A stretch of 64,000 nucleotides of DNA, from the NCBI RefSeq assembly GCF_007677875.1, contig NZ_VEDO01000001.1:62001-126000 (forward strand), given 5' to 3'. A program made the position numbers and the translations under genes. The notes beneath the pieces were generated by a model that did no database searches, had not been told where the DNA came from, and was given only the letters and a program-made list of their open reading frames with translations. This stretch comes from Variovorax boronicumulans (GTDB lineage: Bacteria; Pseudomonadota; Gammaproteobacteria; Burkholderiales; Burkholderiaceae_C). Below are positions 51,004-60,936 of this stretch, one piece after another (position 1 is the stretch's first letter; each line of letters begins with the position of its first letter).

Positions 51004-53337
51004 ATGGCAATCGCAACACTTTCCATCGACCTGGTCGCGCGCCTGGCCGACCTGCAGTCCGGCATGGACCGGGCCGGGCGCCTGACCGAGCAGCAGGCCG
51101 AGCGCATGGGCGCGGCCTTCGACAAGGTCAACGACCGCGTCAACAAGCTGGGCGGCGCCATCGCTGGCTACCTGTCCGGCACCGTGATCGTTAGCGCCTT
51201 CAGCGCCATCGTGAACGGCGCCCATGAGGTCGCCAACGCGGCGCAGATCGCCGGCGCTGGCGTCGAGGAGTTCCAGCGCTGGGGCATCGCGGCCGAGACC
51301 GTCGGGATCTCGCAGGAGAAGCTGGGCGACCAGCTCAAGGACTTCCGCGAGAAGGTCGGCGAGTTCGTGGCCACCGGCGGTGGTGGCATGAAGGACTTTT
51401 TCGAGCAGGTGGCGCCGAAAATCGGCATCACGGCCGATGCCTTCCGCGACCTGTCCGGCCCCGAGGCCATGCAGCTGTACTACGACTCGCTGCAAAAGGC
51501 CGGGCTCAGCCAAGAGCAGATGAGCTTCTATCTGGAGTCGATGGCCAGCGACACCACGGCGCTGATCCCGCTGCTGCGCGACGGTGGCAAGGCCTTCCAG
51601 GAGATCGGCGACCGCGCGCAGCGCATGGGCCGGATCATCGAGTCCGACACCGTCGACGCGGCGCGCAACCTCCGCGCCGACCTCAAGGAACTGACGGCCA
51701 CGTCCGGCGCGCTTGCCGTGCAGCTGGCCGGCCCGACGATCTCGGCGCTGTCGGACATGTCGCGGTACATCCTGCAGGTGGCCCAGACCGAGGGCATCGC
51801 GCGTGCTGCCCTCATCTCGTTCGGCCGCGTCGTGGCTGGCGTGTTCGGCACCGATGAGTACGGCAAGCTCGAGTCGCGCGCCACGGCCGCCCAGGCGCAC
51901 CTGCAGCGCCTGACCGGCATGGCCGAGCGGTACCAGGAGGCGATCAACCGCGGCGACAACGTGCCGCAGAACACGCGCAACCTCGAGCGCATTCGGGTGC
52001 GCATCGCCGAAGTGAGCAAGGAGGCCACTGCGGCGGCCGAGGCGCTCAAGTCCTTTGCGAAAGACAGCGACGCCAGCAAGCCGCAGCTGCCGCCGCTGGC
52101 CCCGGCCAGCACGGCGAAGTGGACGCCGCCTGATACCGACAAGAAGAAGGGCAAGAGCGAGCGCGACGAGATCGCCGCGTACATCGAGCAGCTGGACAAG
52201 GCGCGCGATCGCGTGCTCGAACTCACCGAGGAGGAGAAGGCGCTCAAGCTGCTGCAGGGCACCGACAAGACCGTCAGCGCGGCCACGCGCGACCGCCTGC
52301 TCAGCCTGGCGGCCGAGATCGACGAGACGCGCGACCTGGTCGAGCTCAAGAAGCTGGAAGGGCAGGCCCGCGCCGAGATCGCCAGGCAGGCCGAGGCCGA
52401 CGAGAAGCGCCTGGAGTCTCTGCGCGGCAACACCGACAGCGGCCGCGAGGCCGCCCGCCTGGCTGAACTCGCCTTCCTGCACCGCCAGTACACCGATGGC
52501 CGCATCGCCAACGAAAAGGAATACCAGGAGCTGGTCGATGCCACGAACAAGAAATTCAAGGAAGGGCTGGACGATGCCTCCAAGGCCGCCCAGGAACTGG
52601 GGATGACTTTCACCAGCGCGTTCGAGGGCGCCGTGATGGGCGGCCAGAAGCTCAAGGACGTGGCTGCCGGTCTGCTGAAGGACGTGGCGGGCATCGGCCT
52701 GCGCAAGGGCGTCACCCAGCCCATGGCCAAGCAGCTGACGGACCTGCTCAAGGGCGACGGCAAGAACGGCGGCGACATCGCCGCCACCGTGAGCGAGCAG
52801 TTCAAGAAGGGCGTGCAGAGCCTGGCGGACAGCGACATCTTCAAGGGCCTGGGCGACAGCCTGAGCAAGGTGCTGAGCAACGTGTTCGACGGGGCCAGCG
52901 ACTGGCTGGGCGAGCTTGCCAAGGGCTTCGGCAGCCTGTTCAGCGGCGCCGGTGGCGGCGGTGGCTTCGCCGGCTTCCTCGGCAGCCTGTTCAGTTTCGA
53001 TGGCGGCGGCAGCACCGGCAACGGCGCGCGCAGCGGTGGGCTGGACGGCAAGGGCGGGTTCCTCGCCATGCTGCACCCGCAGGAGACCGTGACCGACCAC
53101 TTCCGCGGCCAGAGCGGCGGAGTGCAGGCGTCTGCACAGGTGGTCAACGTCACGATCCACAACACCAGCGGAGCGCAGGTGGAGGCCACCGCGCAGCGCA
53201 ATCCGCAAGGCGGGACCGACCTGGTGGTGACCGTCGCCAAGGCGGTGCAGGCTGCCATGGCGGCCGACGTGGCTAGCAGGACGGGGCCGATGTACCACGC
53301 GCTCAACGGCGGCTTCATGTCTCGGAGGGCACGCTGA
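51004..53337 (+). CDS. Tail tape measure protein
   Basis: A 777-residue protein that sets tail length. The N-terminus (STSIDLVARLADLQSGMDRA-type start, LSIDLVARLADLQSGMDRA) is the tape-measure start. A long helical, charged middle (about 330-520) follows a Pro-rich hinge. The C-terminal region is glycine-rich with GGGGFAGFLGSLFSFDGGGS, and a beta-rich end includes MLHPQETVTDHF. The start lies 3 bases after the G-T stop. Confidence 0.88.
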   Translation: MAIATLSIDLVARLADLQSGMDRAGRLTEQQAERMGAAFDKVNDRVNKLGGAIAGYLSGTVIVSAFSAIVNGAHEVANAAQIAGAGVEEFQRWGIAAETVGISQEKLGDQLKDFREKVGEFVATGGGGMKDFFEQVAPKIGITADAFRDLSGPEAMQLYYDSLQKAGLSQEQMSFYLESMASDTTALIPLLRDGGKAFQEIGDRAQRMGRIIESDTVDAARNLRADLKELTATSGALAVQLAGPTISALSDMSRYILQVAQTEGIARAALISFGRVVAGVFGTDEYGKLESRATAAQAHLQRLTGMAERYQEAINRGDNVPQNTRNLERIRVRIAEVSKEATAAAEALKSFAKDSDASKPQLPPLAPASTAKWTPPDTDKKKGKSERDEIAAYIEQLDKARDRVLELTEEEKALKLLQGTDKTVSAATRDRLLSLAAEIDETRDLVELKKLEGQARAEIARQAEADEKRLESLRGNTDSGREAARLAELAFLHRQYTDGRIANEKEYQELVDATNKKFKEGLDDASKAAQELGMTFTSAFEGAVMGGQKLKDVAAGLLKDVAGIGLRKGVTQPMAKQLTDLLKGDGKNGGDIAATVSEQFKKGVQSLADSDIFKGLGDSLSKVLSNVFDGASDWLGELAKGFGSLFSGAGGGGGFAGFLGSLFSFDGGGSTGNGARSGGLDGKGGFLAMLHPQETVTDHFRGQSGGVQASAQVVNVTIHNTSGAQVEATAQRNPQGGTDLVVTVAKAVQAAMAADVASRTGPMYHALNGGFMSRRAR

Positions 53338-53705
53338 TGGCCGTCTTCCCTTCCTATGCGGGCATTGCGTTCGCCGGTGCAGGCCTGGAGGCGCAGCCGG
53401 TGGTCGCGCGCTCCGAGGTGGAGCGCGGGGTGCCGCGCACCAGGCGCACCAGCAGCGACGCCCTGGTCACCCTGTCCGCCACGCTGCTGTTCGGCTCCAC
53501 CGCGGATGGCTTGGCCTTCGAGGACTGGTACTACAGCCCCGCCGGTGCCAACGCCGGCGCGGCCTGGTTCGACCTCAAAGACCCGCGTTCCGGCGTCGTG
53601 CGCAGCGTGCGCATGGCGTCGCTGGGCCAACTGCAGGCGCGCGCTGGCCGGTTCCGCAAGGCGCAGCAGGCCTGCACCATTGAATACCTGCGGAGCACCT
53701 ACTGA
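53337..53705 (+). CDS. Minor tail protein (gpM-like position)
   Basis: A 122-residue protein (FPSYAGIAFAGAGLEAQPVV, then EDWYYSPAGANAGAAWFDLK). It overlaps the tape measure stop and the next start by one base. The location after the tape measure and its beta-rich character fit the tail-tip gpM-type proteins; the assignment is mainly positional. Confidence 0.7.
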   Translation: MAVFPSYAGIAFAGAGLEAQPVVARSEVERGVPRTRRTSSDALVTLSATLLFGSTADGLAFEDWYYSPAGANAGAAWFDLKDPRSGVVRSVRMASLGQLQARAGRFRKAQQACTIEYLRSTY

Positions 53706-54184
53706 TGGCCACGCTCTCCATCTCTGCCCGCCGTCAGCTGCAGCGCGTCGACGACCCCGACGGCTTCCTCATGCTCCTGCTGATCGACAGCCCTGCGCTG
53801 TCCGGCCCCGTGCGCGTCGTGCAAGACACGCGGGACTGGCTCATCGACGGCACCACCTACATCGGCCTGCCGCTGTCGATCCAGATGCCGCAGGACGTTG
53901 CCCGCGAGCACGCCCGGGCGCAGATCCGCATCGACAACGTCGGGCGCGACCTCATCGGCGAATTCGAGCGCCTGCCGCCTGGCGTCTCCCTCGACGTCAC
54001 CTTGCGCCTGGTCAGCCGCGCCGCGCCTGCGGTGACCGAGTGGGAGTTCGTCTCCGGCGGCACCAAGGGCGCCGCAAGCGTGCTGGACATCGCCCTGGGC
54101 ATCGGCGACGACGAGGCCATGCAACGCAACGCCGTAGCCCTTCGCTGCGACCCTGACACCTCCCCTGGAATCTTCGCCGGATGA
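53705..54184 (+). CDS. DUF1833-type minor tail protein
   Basis: A 159-residue protein (DDPDGFLMLLLIDSPALSGP, then YIGLPLSIQMPQDVAREHAR and RIDNVGRDLIG). The DUF1833 family lies in tail-tip modules between tape measure and J-like genes. ATGA overlap with the next gene. Confidence 0.75.
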   Translation: MATLSISARRQLQRVDDPDGFLMLLLIDSPALSGPVRVVQDTRDWLIDGTTYIGLPLSIQMPQDVAREHARAQIRIDNVGRDLIGEFERLPPGVSLDVTLRLVSRAAPAVTEWEFVSGGTKGAASVLDIALGIGDDEAMQRNAVALRCDPDTSPGIFAG

Positions 54185-57100
54185 CGCCCTCTTTGCCCAC
54201 CCTCCGCGATGCCGAGCGCTATGTCGGCACGCCCTATGTCGAGGGTCAGTACGACTGCGCCAGCCTCGCCGTGCAAGTGCAGCGTGAACTGTTCGGCCGC
54301 ACCATCGACCTGCCGGACCCGCAGGCCCGCCGCCGCGGCCGCCGCGGTCATGCGAGCGACATCGCATCGCTCGGTCCCAGCCTGGCCAGCCGCGTCGAAG
54401 CGCCCAGCACGGGCAGCGGCGTGCTGCTGTGGGAGACCGTGCCTGGCGCGGCCGCGCCGCACAACCGCCGCTGGCACATCGGCACTGCCTTCGTCGAAGG
54501 TTCCGATGTGTGGGTGCTCCACTGCGCGAACGAGCAGCACGGCGCCCTGCTACAGCGCCTGGCGCATCTGGTCGACGGCACGATGCACCTCGAGGGCTTC
54601 TATGCCTGGCGCGCGAAGGCCCAGGCGCTCGACCTCGCCATCGTGGCGCATCCGTTGTCCGGCGTGGTCGACCGGCGCGCTGTGCCGGCCGGCCGCACGC
54701 TGGCCGACATCCTGCGCGCCGAGGGTGTGGGTGGCGAGGGGTGGATCGTGTCCATCGGCGGCCGCGAGATCCCGCCGGCCATGTGGTCCCGCACCACGGT
54801 CAAGCCAGGCCAGCTGATCGAAGCCCTGGGGCCAGTGCGCAAGCAGGCGCTGCAGCTGGTGGCGGTGGTGGCCCTGGCCTACTTCACGATGGGCATGGGG
54901 GGCATGGCCGGCGGCAGCTTCCTGGGGCTGACCGGCGCATCGGGCTGGATCGCTGCCGGCGCGGTCTACATGGGTGGCTCCATGATGATCAACAAGCTGC
55001 TGTCGCCGAAGGTCAGCAGCGCCGGCGACCTGTCCAGCACGCAGCCGCCGCCCACCTACGCGCTGCAGGGCGGCACCAACCGCCCGCGGCCGTACGAGCC
55101 GCTGGCCCTGGTGCTCGGCGAGACCAAGGCCGTGCCCGACCCGGCGAACCAGCCCTTCGCCTGGTTCGAGGGCGAAGACCAGTTCGTGTCCAGCATGTTC
55201 CATGCGGGCATCAACGCCGACAGCGTCCGCGACCTCGGGCTGGGTGCATCGCCGTTGACGAACTACGAGGAGGTCACGGTCCGACGCTACGGCTTCCCGG
55301 CCGGCAACACGACGCAGCCGCCCATCATCGGCACCAGCGTGGACACCGTCGAGGGCGGCCTGCTCGACGCGCCGGACGGCAACGGCCCGGCCGTCATCCG
55401 CACCACCAGCCCCAACACCGCGCGCATCGAGATCGACCTGCAGGCCACCGTGCAGCGGATGGACACGAAGGGGAAATGGGTCAACACGACGGTCAATGTC
55501 GTGACGCTGTACCGCGTGGTCGGTGCGGTCAGCTGGAGCCCCCTGGGCGCCGGCGTGGTGGTCATCACCAACCCTGGCCCCAAGCCTGTGCGTCGCACGC
55601 TGGGCTTCGACGTGCCGGTGGGGCAGTACGAGGTTTCGCTCAGCAAGAGCACGAAGAACAGCACGGGCGAGGGCGCCGACCTCAACATGCAGAACGAGGT
55701 GGCTTGGTCGGCGCTCAAGAGCTACCAGCCGGACACGGCCGACTATGGCCGCCAGCCGCGCGTCGAACTGCGCATGAAGGCCAGCGGCCAGCTCAACGGG
55801 GCGCCGGACGAGGTCAACTGGATCGTGCGCGCACAGGGCATGCCGTACTGGAACGGCTCGGCATGGACGACGGTCACCGAGCCAGGCCCCAACGGCACCA
55901 GCAACGGGGCCGCGCAGATCCTCATGCTGCTGCGGGGCATCTTCCGCCCCAGCGATGGCCGTCTGATCGCCGGCGCCGGCCTTCCCGACAGCCGGATCGA
56001 CATCGAGAGCTTGAAGGCTTTCATGGTGCGCTGGGCTGCAAAGGGGTTCCGGTACGACCTGCACCTGCAGGAGGCGCTGTCGCTGGGCGATCTGCTCGAG
56101 TCCATCGCCAGTGCCGGCCTGGGCTCCATGTCGCGCCGCAGCGGCCGCTACGGCGTGACCTGGATGGCTGAAGACCAGCCCATCGAGGGCGTGGTGAACA
56201 TGGCCAGCATCAAGGCGCGCAGCTTCTCGGTGGAGTACGACCTGGCGACCACCGCCGACGAGTACCAGCTGGAGTACTTCGACGCCGCGCGCGGCTACAC
56301 CTGGCAGCCCATCCGCGTGAAGGCGCCCGGCGTCGTCACGCCGCAGCGTACCAGCTCTGAGAACGTGCGCGGGGTCAACTATGAGGCGCACGCCAGCGTG
56401 CTCGCGCGCTTCGCCATGGCGCAGAACATCTACGGCCGCAAGACCATCGCCTGGGAGATGGATCTCGAGCACCTGTGCTACCGCCGCGGCTCTGTCGTCG
56501 CTCTGTCGCATGACCTCACGCAGTGGGGCTACGGCGGGTCACTGCATGCGGTGCAGTTGATCGCCGGCGGCTTCATCGTCACCCTCGACGATCCCGTGCC
56601 CACCACCGGCACGGCCGCGCGCACCTTGGGCCTGCATTTCCCCGGCGAGCAGCAGATGCGGATCTTCCCGGTGACTGCGGTGTCGGCGGATGGCCGGCAG
56701 CTCACAGTGATGCAGCCCTTCCCCGAAGGTGCGCCGCTGCCCGAGACGCCGCGCGACGTCCGGTGGATCTTCGACTTCAAGGCCACGCCCGGCTACCGGG
56801 TGCGCATCGTCAGCATCGAGCCCTCCGGCGACATGGGCGCACAGATCACGGCCGTGCCCGAGTCGGCCGAGTTCTGGAACTACGTCTGGACGGGCGAGTA
56901 CATCCCGCCGCCCGACAACTCGCTGCTCGCAGCGGAGCTTCCTGTGGCCAGCAACCTGCGCGTCGTGCGCGGCCTGGTGCTGGAGGGCGAAGGTTTCGCC
57001 CATGAACTGACCGCCAGTTGGGACGTCGTGGGTTCGTACGACCATGCGCAGTTGTGGGCCGGCCGCGCAGGCCAGCCGCTCGAGCAGATCGCCCCCAGCG

Positions 57101-59943
57101 TGTTCGGCCTGGCGCACTCCTGGCGCGTGCCCAGCGACCAGACGTGGAACGTGGAGGTGCGCCCGTTCGACGGCCTGGGCCGCATGGGCACGCGGGTGTC
57201 GGTCATCTACACCGACCCGGCCGAGCAGGTGGGGCGGGTGACCGGCCTGGCCGCGGTGGTCGAGGCGAACGGTGTGATGGCACGCTGGAAGGCGCCGCAA
57301 GGGGTGGCCGCGGTCGGCTGGTCCGTTACGCAGCTGCGCATGGGCGCGACCTGGGAGACGGCCAGCGTGGTGTTCACCGGCCGCGCCGACAGCCACAACC
57401 TCGGGTGGCTCATGGCGGGCACGCATCTGCTGTGGGCGGCGCATCGCAACAGCGCGGGCGACTGGTCCGATCCCGTCTCCACCTCCATCCAGATCCTGGC
57501 CCCGGCGCAGCCCATCGTGGTCGGCACGCCCGTGCGGCAGCAGGTAGAACTGCGGTGGGAGGACTGCCGCACCACGCAGCCGCTGCTGGGCTACGAGGTG
57601 CTCGTCGGCAGTTCGCTCGCCGAAGCTGAGCGGCTCGACCTGGTCAGCGCGCTGGGCTACGTGCGCACCGAGGAAACGGCCGGCACCCGCATGTACTGGG
57701 TGGTCGCCATCGACCTCGCCAACAACCGGAGCGCCGCCGGCTACTCCGAGGTCACTACGTTGCCCGACATCGGCGTTGCCATCGGCGAGCTCGAGCAGGG
57801 CCTGGACGATGCGGTCGACGCCATCGCCGGCCACACGGCCGATCTGGCCGCCATCAACCAGCAGCTGGCCGACATCTCCGGCGCCAGCGACTGGGATGCT
57901 GAGGCGGTCTACAGCGAGGGCGGGATCGTCAAGCACGAGGGCGGCCTGTACCGCTCGCTGGGCGACGGCAACGTGGGCAACGAACCCGGCGCTTCCTCGG
58001 CCTGGTGGCAGAAGATCGGCGACTTCGAGACGCTGGGCGAGGCCGTGGCCGCGCACGCCATCCAGCTGTCCGACCAGGCCACGCGCATCACGCACACCGA
58101 GGAGGGGCTGCAGGCGCAGTCCGAGCAGATCGACCTGCTGGCTTCGACGGTCACCACGGCCCAGCAGCAGGCGATCAACGCGGCGGTGCAGGAGGAGGCG
58201 GAGACGCTGGCCAGCGACATCGAGGCCGAAGCGCTCGCGCGGCAGGAGGTGGTGGCGAACATCACCAGCGCGAGCAGCAACAACCTGATCACCAACCCGA
58301 CATTCGATCCGGTCGGATGGCGCTATGCGGCCGCACCGACCACCGCAGTCGACTATTTCGCACGCAGCGATGCAGGCGTCCCTGCCGGTGCGCCCTCGGC
58401 GCGCGTGATGCGCATCACAAAGAGCGTGGCGCAGGGCGTGTCGAGCGGCCGCGACATGCGCTTCGGTACCACGGCAGCAACGCTGGCCGAGGCGCGGCCC
58501 GGCGAGATCGTGGACTTCTCCGTTTCGGTTTGGGCGCCGACCGGCACAACGTCCAACGCTGTCCACGTGCAGATGTTCGCCGTCGATGCCGCGAACGCGT
58601 TGATCGCAGGCTCCCTCACAACCAGGTCATACAACGGTGCCGCTGGCGGCTGGCAGGTACTGTCGGGCGTCCTGACGCTCCCGGCGGGCGCTGTGGCCGT
58701 CGGCGGGCACTTTGCCATCGGCGATGCCGCCGCTGCAGCGCAGCCGATGTGGGTGGCCGAGCCAGATGTGCGCAAGCGCAGTGCGAGCGCGCTCGCGCTG
58801 GGTGCCAGCGTCGCCACCACCTCGCAGGCCGTTGCCACGCTCGAGGGCAAGGTCGCAGCGAGCTACACGGTCAGCGTGCAGGCTGGCAACCGGGTTGCAG
58901 GCATCCGGCTCGGAACCGACGGTGCGACGTCCGACTTCGTAGTGCTCAGCGACAAGTTCGCGTGGGCCTACCAGGCGACGAACGAGGTGAAGTACGGCAT
59001 GGTGGCCGGCCTGGTCGGCGGTGTGCCGTCCTTCGGCTTCAACGCCAACATGTTCGTCGACGGCGTGGTGAAGGCCCGCATGATCGACGCCAACCAGGTC
59101 AACGCCACCCACGTCGCCAGCGACACGATGGAGACGCGGCACTTCAAGACGGTGACGCTGCAGGCGATGGCCGGCTACTTCGGCGTCAGCGGGAACATGC
59201 TGGCGAACTCGAAGTGGATGAACTTTTCAGGTTGGACGCCATCGGTCTGGAGCGGCTCGATGTGGTGGGGCCTTAACAACCCGAACCTCGGCATGGACTA
59301 CCGGCCAGGCGGGGAGAACATGTACGCGATGTTCGAGCCGGTGTCCTTGGGAGCCAACCCGAACACCGTGAGCTATTTGTTGTCCGATTGGGTCGCCGTT
59401 GAAGGCGGGAAGCGGTACGAGGTTTCCGTCTATAGCGGGGCGCACCGATGCAAGGTGGACGTGTACGTCGAGTTCCAGGACGCGACCGGGGCATGGGTCG
59501 GCAATTCAGACCCCTGGCAGCCTTCGGCTTTCAACGACGAGCAGGGCAGCATGTACCGCACGCTCTCGGCCGCGAAGCGCATCTACAGCATCGGCACCGC
59601 CCCTGCCGCGGCGGCGAGAGGGCGAATGATCATCCGCAAGTGGGGCACCAAGGCCGCAGGCAACGACTCGTGGATGATGGTGACGATGCCCTACCTGGGT
59701 GTGGCCGGTCCCTACCAGACCCTGCCGAGCGAGTACTCGGTGGCCGGGCTGGGGACAAAGGTCACGCCTGAACTCATCACGACGCCCAGCCTAGAGGCGC
59801 TGTCTGCCGTGATCGGCCTGTTGCGCACCGCCAGCAGCGGCGAGCGCATGGAGGTCGGCTACGACCCGGCCAACCCGAGCAAGCAGAGCGTGCGCAGCTA
59901 CGACTTCAACAACGTGATGCGCTTCCGCGGGGGCACGTTCTGA
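54181..59943 (+). CDS. Tail-tip host-specificity protein: NlpC/P60 peptidase fused to a J-like central fibre
   Basis: A 1,920-residue fusion. Residues 1 to about 150 are an NlpC/P60 (C40) peptidase with C26 in GQYDCASLA and H99 in WHIGTAF; in lambda this activity is a separate protein (gpK). A Gly-rich hydrophobic stretch (about 215-290) resembles gpI/J linker regions. The gpJ-like hub follows to about 920, then FN3-like repeats (about 930-1200), a CBM5/12-like carbohydrate-binding segment (about 1237-1285: DWDAEAVYSEGGIVKHEGGL), a coiled coil, and a receptor-binding C-terminus. It is very probably the host-range determinant. Confidence 0.85.
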   Translation: MTPSLPTLRDAERYVGTPYVEGQYDCASLAVQVQRELFGRTIDLPDPQARRRGRRGHASDIASLGPSLASRVEAPSTGSGVLLWETVPGAAAPHNRRWHIGTAFVEGSDVWVLHCANEQHGALLQRLAHLVDGTMHLEGFYAWRAKAQALDLAIVAHPLSGVVDRRAVPAGRTLADILRAEGVGGEGWIVSIGGREIPPAMWSRTTVKPGQLIEALGPVRKQALQLVAVVALAYFTMGMGGMAGGSFLGLTGASGWIAAGAVYMGGSMMINKLLSPKVSSAGDLSSTQPPPTYALQGGTNRPRPYEPLALVLGETKAVPDPANQPFAWFEGEDQFVSSMFHAGINADSVRDLGLGASPLTNYEEVTVRRYGFPAGNTTQPPIIGTSVDTVEGGLLDAPDGNGPAVIRTTSPNTARIEIDLQATVQRMDTKGKWVNTTVNVVTLYRVVGAVSWSPLGAGVVVITNPGPKPVRRTLGFDVPVGQYEVSLSKSTKNSTGEGADLNMQNEVAWSALKSYQPDTADYGRQPRVELRMKASGQLNGAPDEVNWIVRAQGMPYWNGSAWTTVTEPGPNGTSNGAAQILMLLRGIFRPSDGRLIAGAGLPDSRIDIESLKAFMVRWAAKGFRYDLHLQEALSLGDLLESIASAGLGSMSRRSGRYGVTWMAEDQPIEGVVNMASIKARSFSVEYDLATTADEYQLEYFDAARGYTWQPIRVKAPGVVTPQRTSSENVRGVNYEAHASVLARFAMAQNIYGRKTIAWEMDLEHLCYRRGSVVALSHDLTQWGYGGSLHAVQLIAGGFIVTLDDPVPTTGTAARTLGLHFPGEQQMRIFPVTAVSADGRQLTVMQPFPEGAPLPETPRDVRWIFDFKATPGYRVRIVSIEPSGDMGAQITAVPESAEFWNYVWTGEYIPPPDNSLLAAELPVASNLRVVRGLVLEGEGFAHELTASWDVVGSYDHAQLWAGRAGQPLEQIAPSVFGLAHSWRVPSDQTWNVEVRPFDGLGRMGTRVSVIYTDPAEQVGRVTGLAAVVEANGVMARWKAPQGVAAVGWSVTQLRMGATWETASVVFTGRADSHNLGWLMAGTHLLWAAHRNSAGDWSDPVSTSIQILAPAQPIVVGTPVRQQVELRWEDCRTTQPLLGYEVLVGSSLAEAERLDLVSALGYVRTEETAGTRMYWVVAIDLANNRSAAGYSEVTTLPDIGVAIGELEQGLDDAVDAIAGHTADLAAINQQLADISGASDWDAEAVYSEGGIVKHEGGLYRSLGDGNVGNEPGASSAWWQKIGDFETLGEAVAAHAIQLSDQATRITHTEEGLQAQSEQIDLLASTVTTAQQQAINAAVQEEAETLASDIEAEALARQEVVANITSASSNNLITNPTFDPVGWRYAAAPTTAVDYFARSDAGVPAGAPSARVMRITKSVAQGVSSGRDMRFGTTAATLAEARPGEIVDFSVSVWAPTGTTSNAVHVQMFAVDAANALIAGSLTTRSYNGAAGGWQVLSGVLTLPAGAVAVGGHFAIGDAAAAAQPMWVAEPDVRKRSASALALGASVATTSQAVATLEGKVAASYTVSVQAGNRVAGIRLGTDGATSDFVVLSDKFAWAYQATNEVKYGMVAGLVGGVPSFGFNANMFVDGVVKARMIDANQVNATHVASDTMETRHFKTVTLQAMAGYFGVSGNMLANSKWMNFSGWTPSVWSGSMWWGLNNPNLGMDYRPGGENMYAMFEPVSLGANPNTVSYLLSDWVAVEGGKRYEVSVYSGAHRCKVDVYVEFQDATGAWVGNSDPWQPSAFNDEQGSMYRTLSAAKRIYSIGTAPAAAARGRMIIRKWGTKAAGNDSWMMVTMPYLGVAGPYQTLPSEYSVAGLGTKVTPELITTPSLEALSAVIGLLRTASSGERMEVGYDPANPSKQSVRSYDFNNVMRFRGGTF

Positions 59944-60248
59944 TGGCGGCCGGCGTTCAGACCTTCGACGCGCAGGGAGTGCTGCAGCTGGACACGTCCA
60001 GCTTCGTGGGCCGCTTCGTGGCCATCGTCACCATCCCTGGCACCGAGACGGGCAGCATCAACGTGCCGGGCCTCGCCGGCGGCATCGGGTTCGCGGTGCC
60101 CTTCCCGGTCAACGCCCAGGCCGCTGGCCAGCACTTCGCCACGGCGCCGCAGTGCGGTTTCACCGGGAACACGCTGTCGTGGTACCGCCCCATCAATCCG
60201 TCGTGGCCGGCGCTGCAGCCCATGCGGCTCCTGGTGGGGGTTCGCTGA
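59943..60248 (+). CDS. Small tail-tip accessory protein
   Basis: A 101-residue protein (MAAGVQTFDAQGVLQLDTSS). Its first 20 residues match the next gene's N-terminus, so the two are paralogues or share a docking segment. Both stop and start overlap their neighbours. Proteins like this follow J in several siphophages and may attach to the tail tip. Function is unknown. Confidence 0.65.
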   Translation: MAAGVQTFDAQGVLQLDTSSFVGRFVAIVTIPGTETGSINVPGLAGGIGFAVPFPVNAQAAGQHFATAPQCGFTGNTLSWYRPINPSWPALQPMRLLVGVR

Positions 60249-60934
60249 TGGCCGCCGGCTTCCAGACCTTCCGCGACAACGGCGCCTTCCAGATCGATGG
60301 CGACACGCTCAGCATGGTGATGGTGCGCAAGGTCATCCTCACGCTGAGCACTGGGGCGGCGCCGAGCGGCAACCTGGCGCTGCTGTGGTCGAACAACCTT
60401 TCGCTCGGCCCGGGCGAGATCGTCGCGCTGCGGCCGTACCTGCCGGCCAACGTCGACGGCTCGCCCAACAGCGGCGATCCCTACGTCCAGATCAGCGGCC
60501 CAGGCAGCCGCTACGGCGGCTCCGATGGCGGCACGCAGGTGGAGTGCTATGTCTTCGCGGCCACGCCGTCCGTGGCCTCCACTGGCGCCGGCGTGCAGGT
60601 GTTCCGCAGCGACGGCTCGCTGGCCTACGACTCCGGCAACAAGCACCTGCATCCGGTGGCGCTGGTCGACGGGACTGGCGACTTCTACTACCAGGCCGGC
60701 CGCAGCTACGCCGCGGTCGCGTGCAACCGGCGCAACCTGCTGTCCGACCCGGGCGGCACGAATGCACGCACCGTCACTGGCTACAAAACGATGGTGACCG
60801 CGCTCTCTGGCGGCATCCGCGTGACCTACGGCGTCACCGACACCTTCGTGCAGATCGGCAACACCAATGTCGGAAACCTCGCGCCGCGCAGCGACCTGTC
60901 GCGGCACCTCATCGTCGACGTCACCAACTACTGA
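60248..60934 (+). CDS. Tail-tip accessory protein paralogous to the previous gene
   Basis: A 228-residue, beta-rich protein (MAAGFQTFRDNGAFQIDGDT). The shared N-terminus suggests duplication followed by addition of a 130-residue domain (ECYVFAATPSVASTGAGVQV onwards). The position after J and before a fibre-chaperone-like gene suggests a side fibre or tip protein. Confidence 0.65.
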   Translation: MAAGFQTFRDNGAFQIDGDTLSMVMVRKVILTLSTGAAPSGNLALLWSNNLSLGPGEIVALRPYLPANVDGSPNSGDPYVQISGPGSRYGGSDGGTQVECYVFAATPSVASTGAGVQVFRSDGSLAYDSGNKHLHPVALVDGTGDFYYQAGRSYAAVACNRRNLLSDPGGTNARTVTGYKTMVTALSGGIRVTYGVTDTFVQIGNTNVGNLAPRSDLSRHLIVDVTNY

Positions 60935-60936
60935 CC

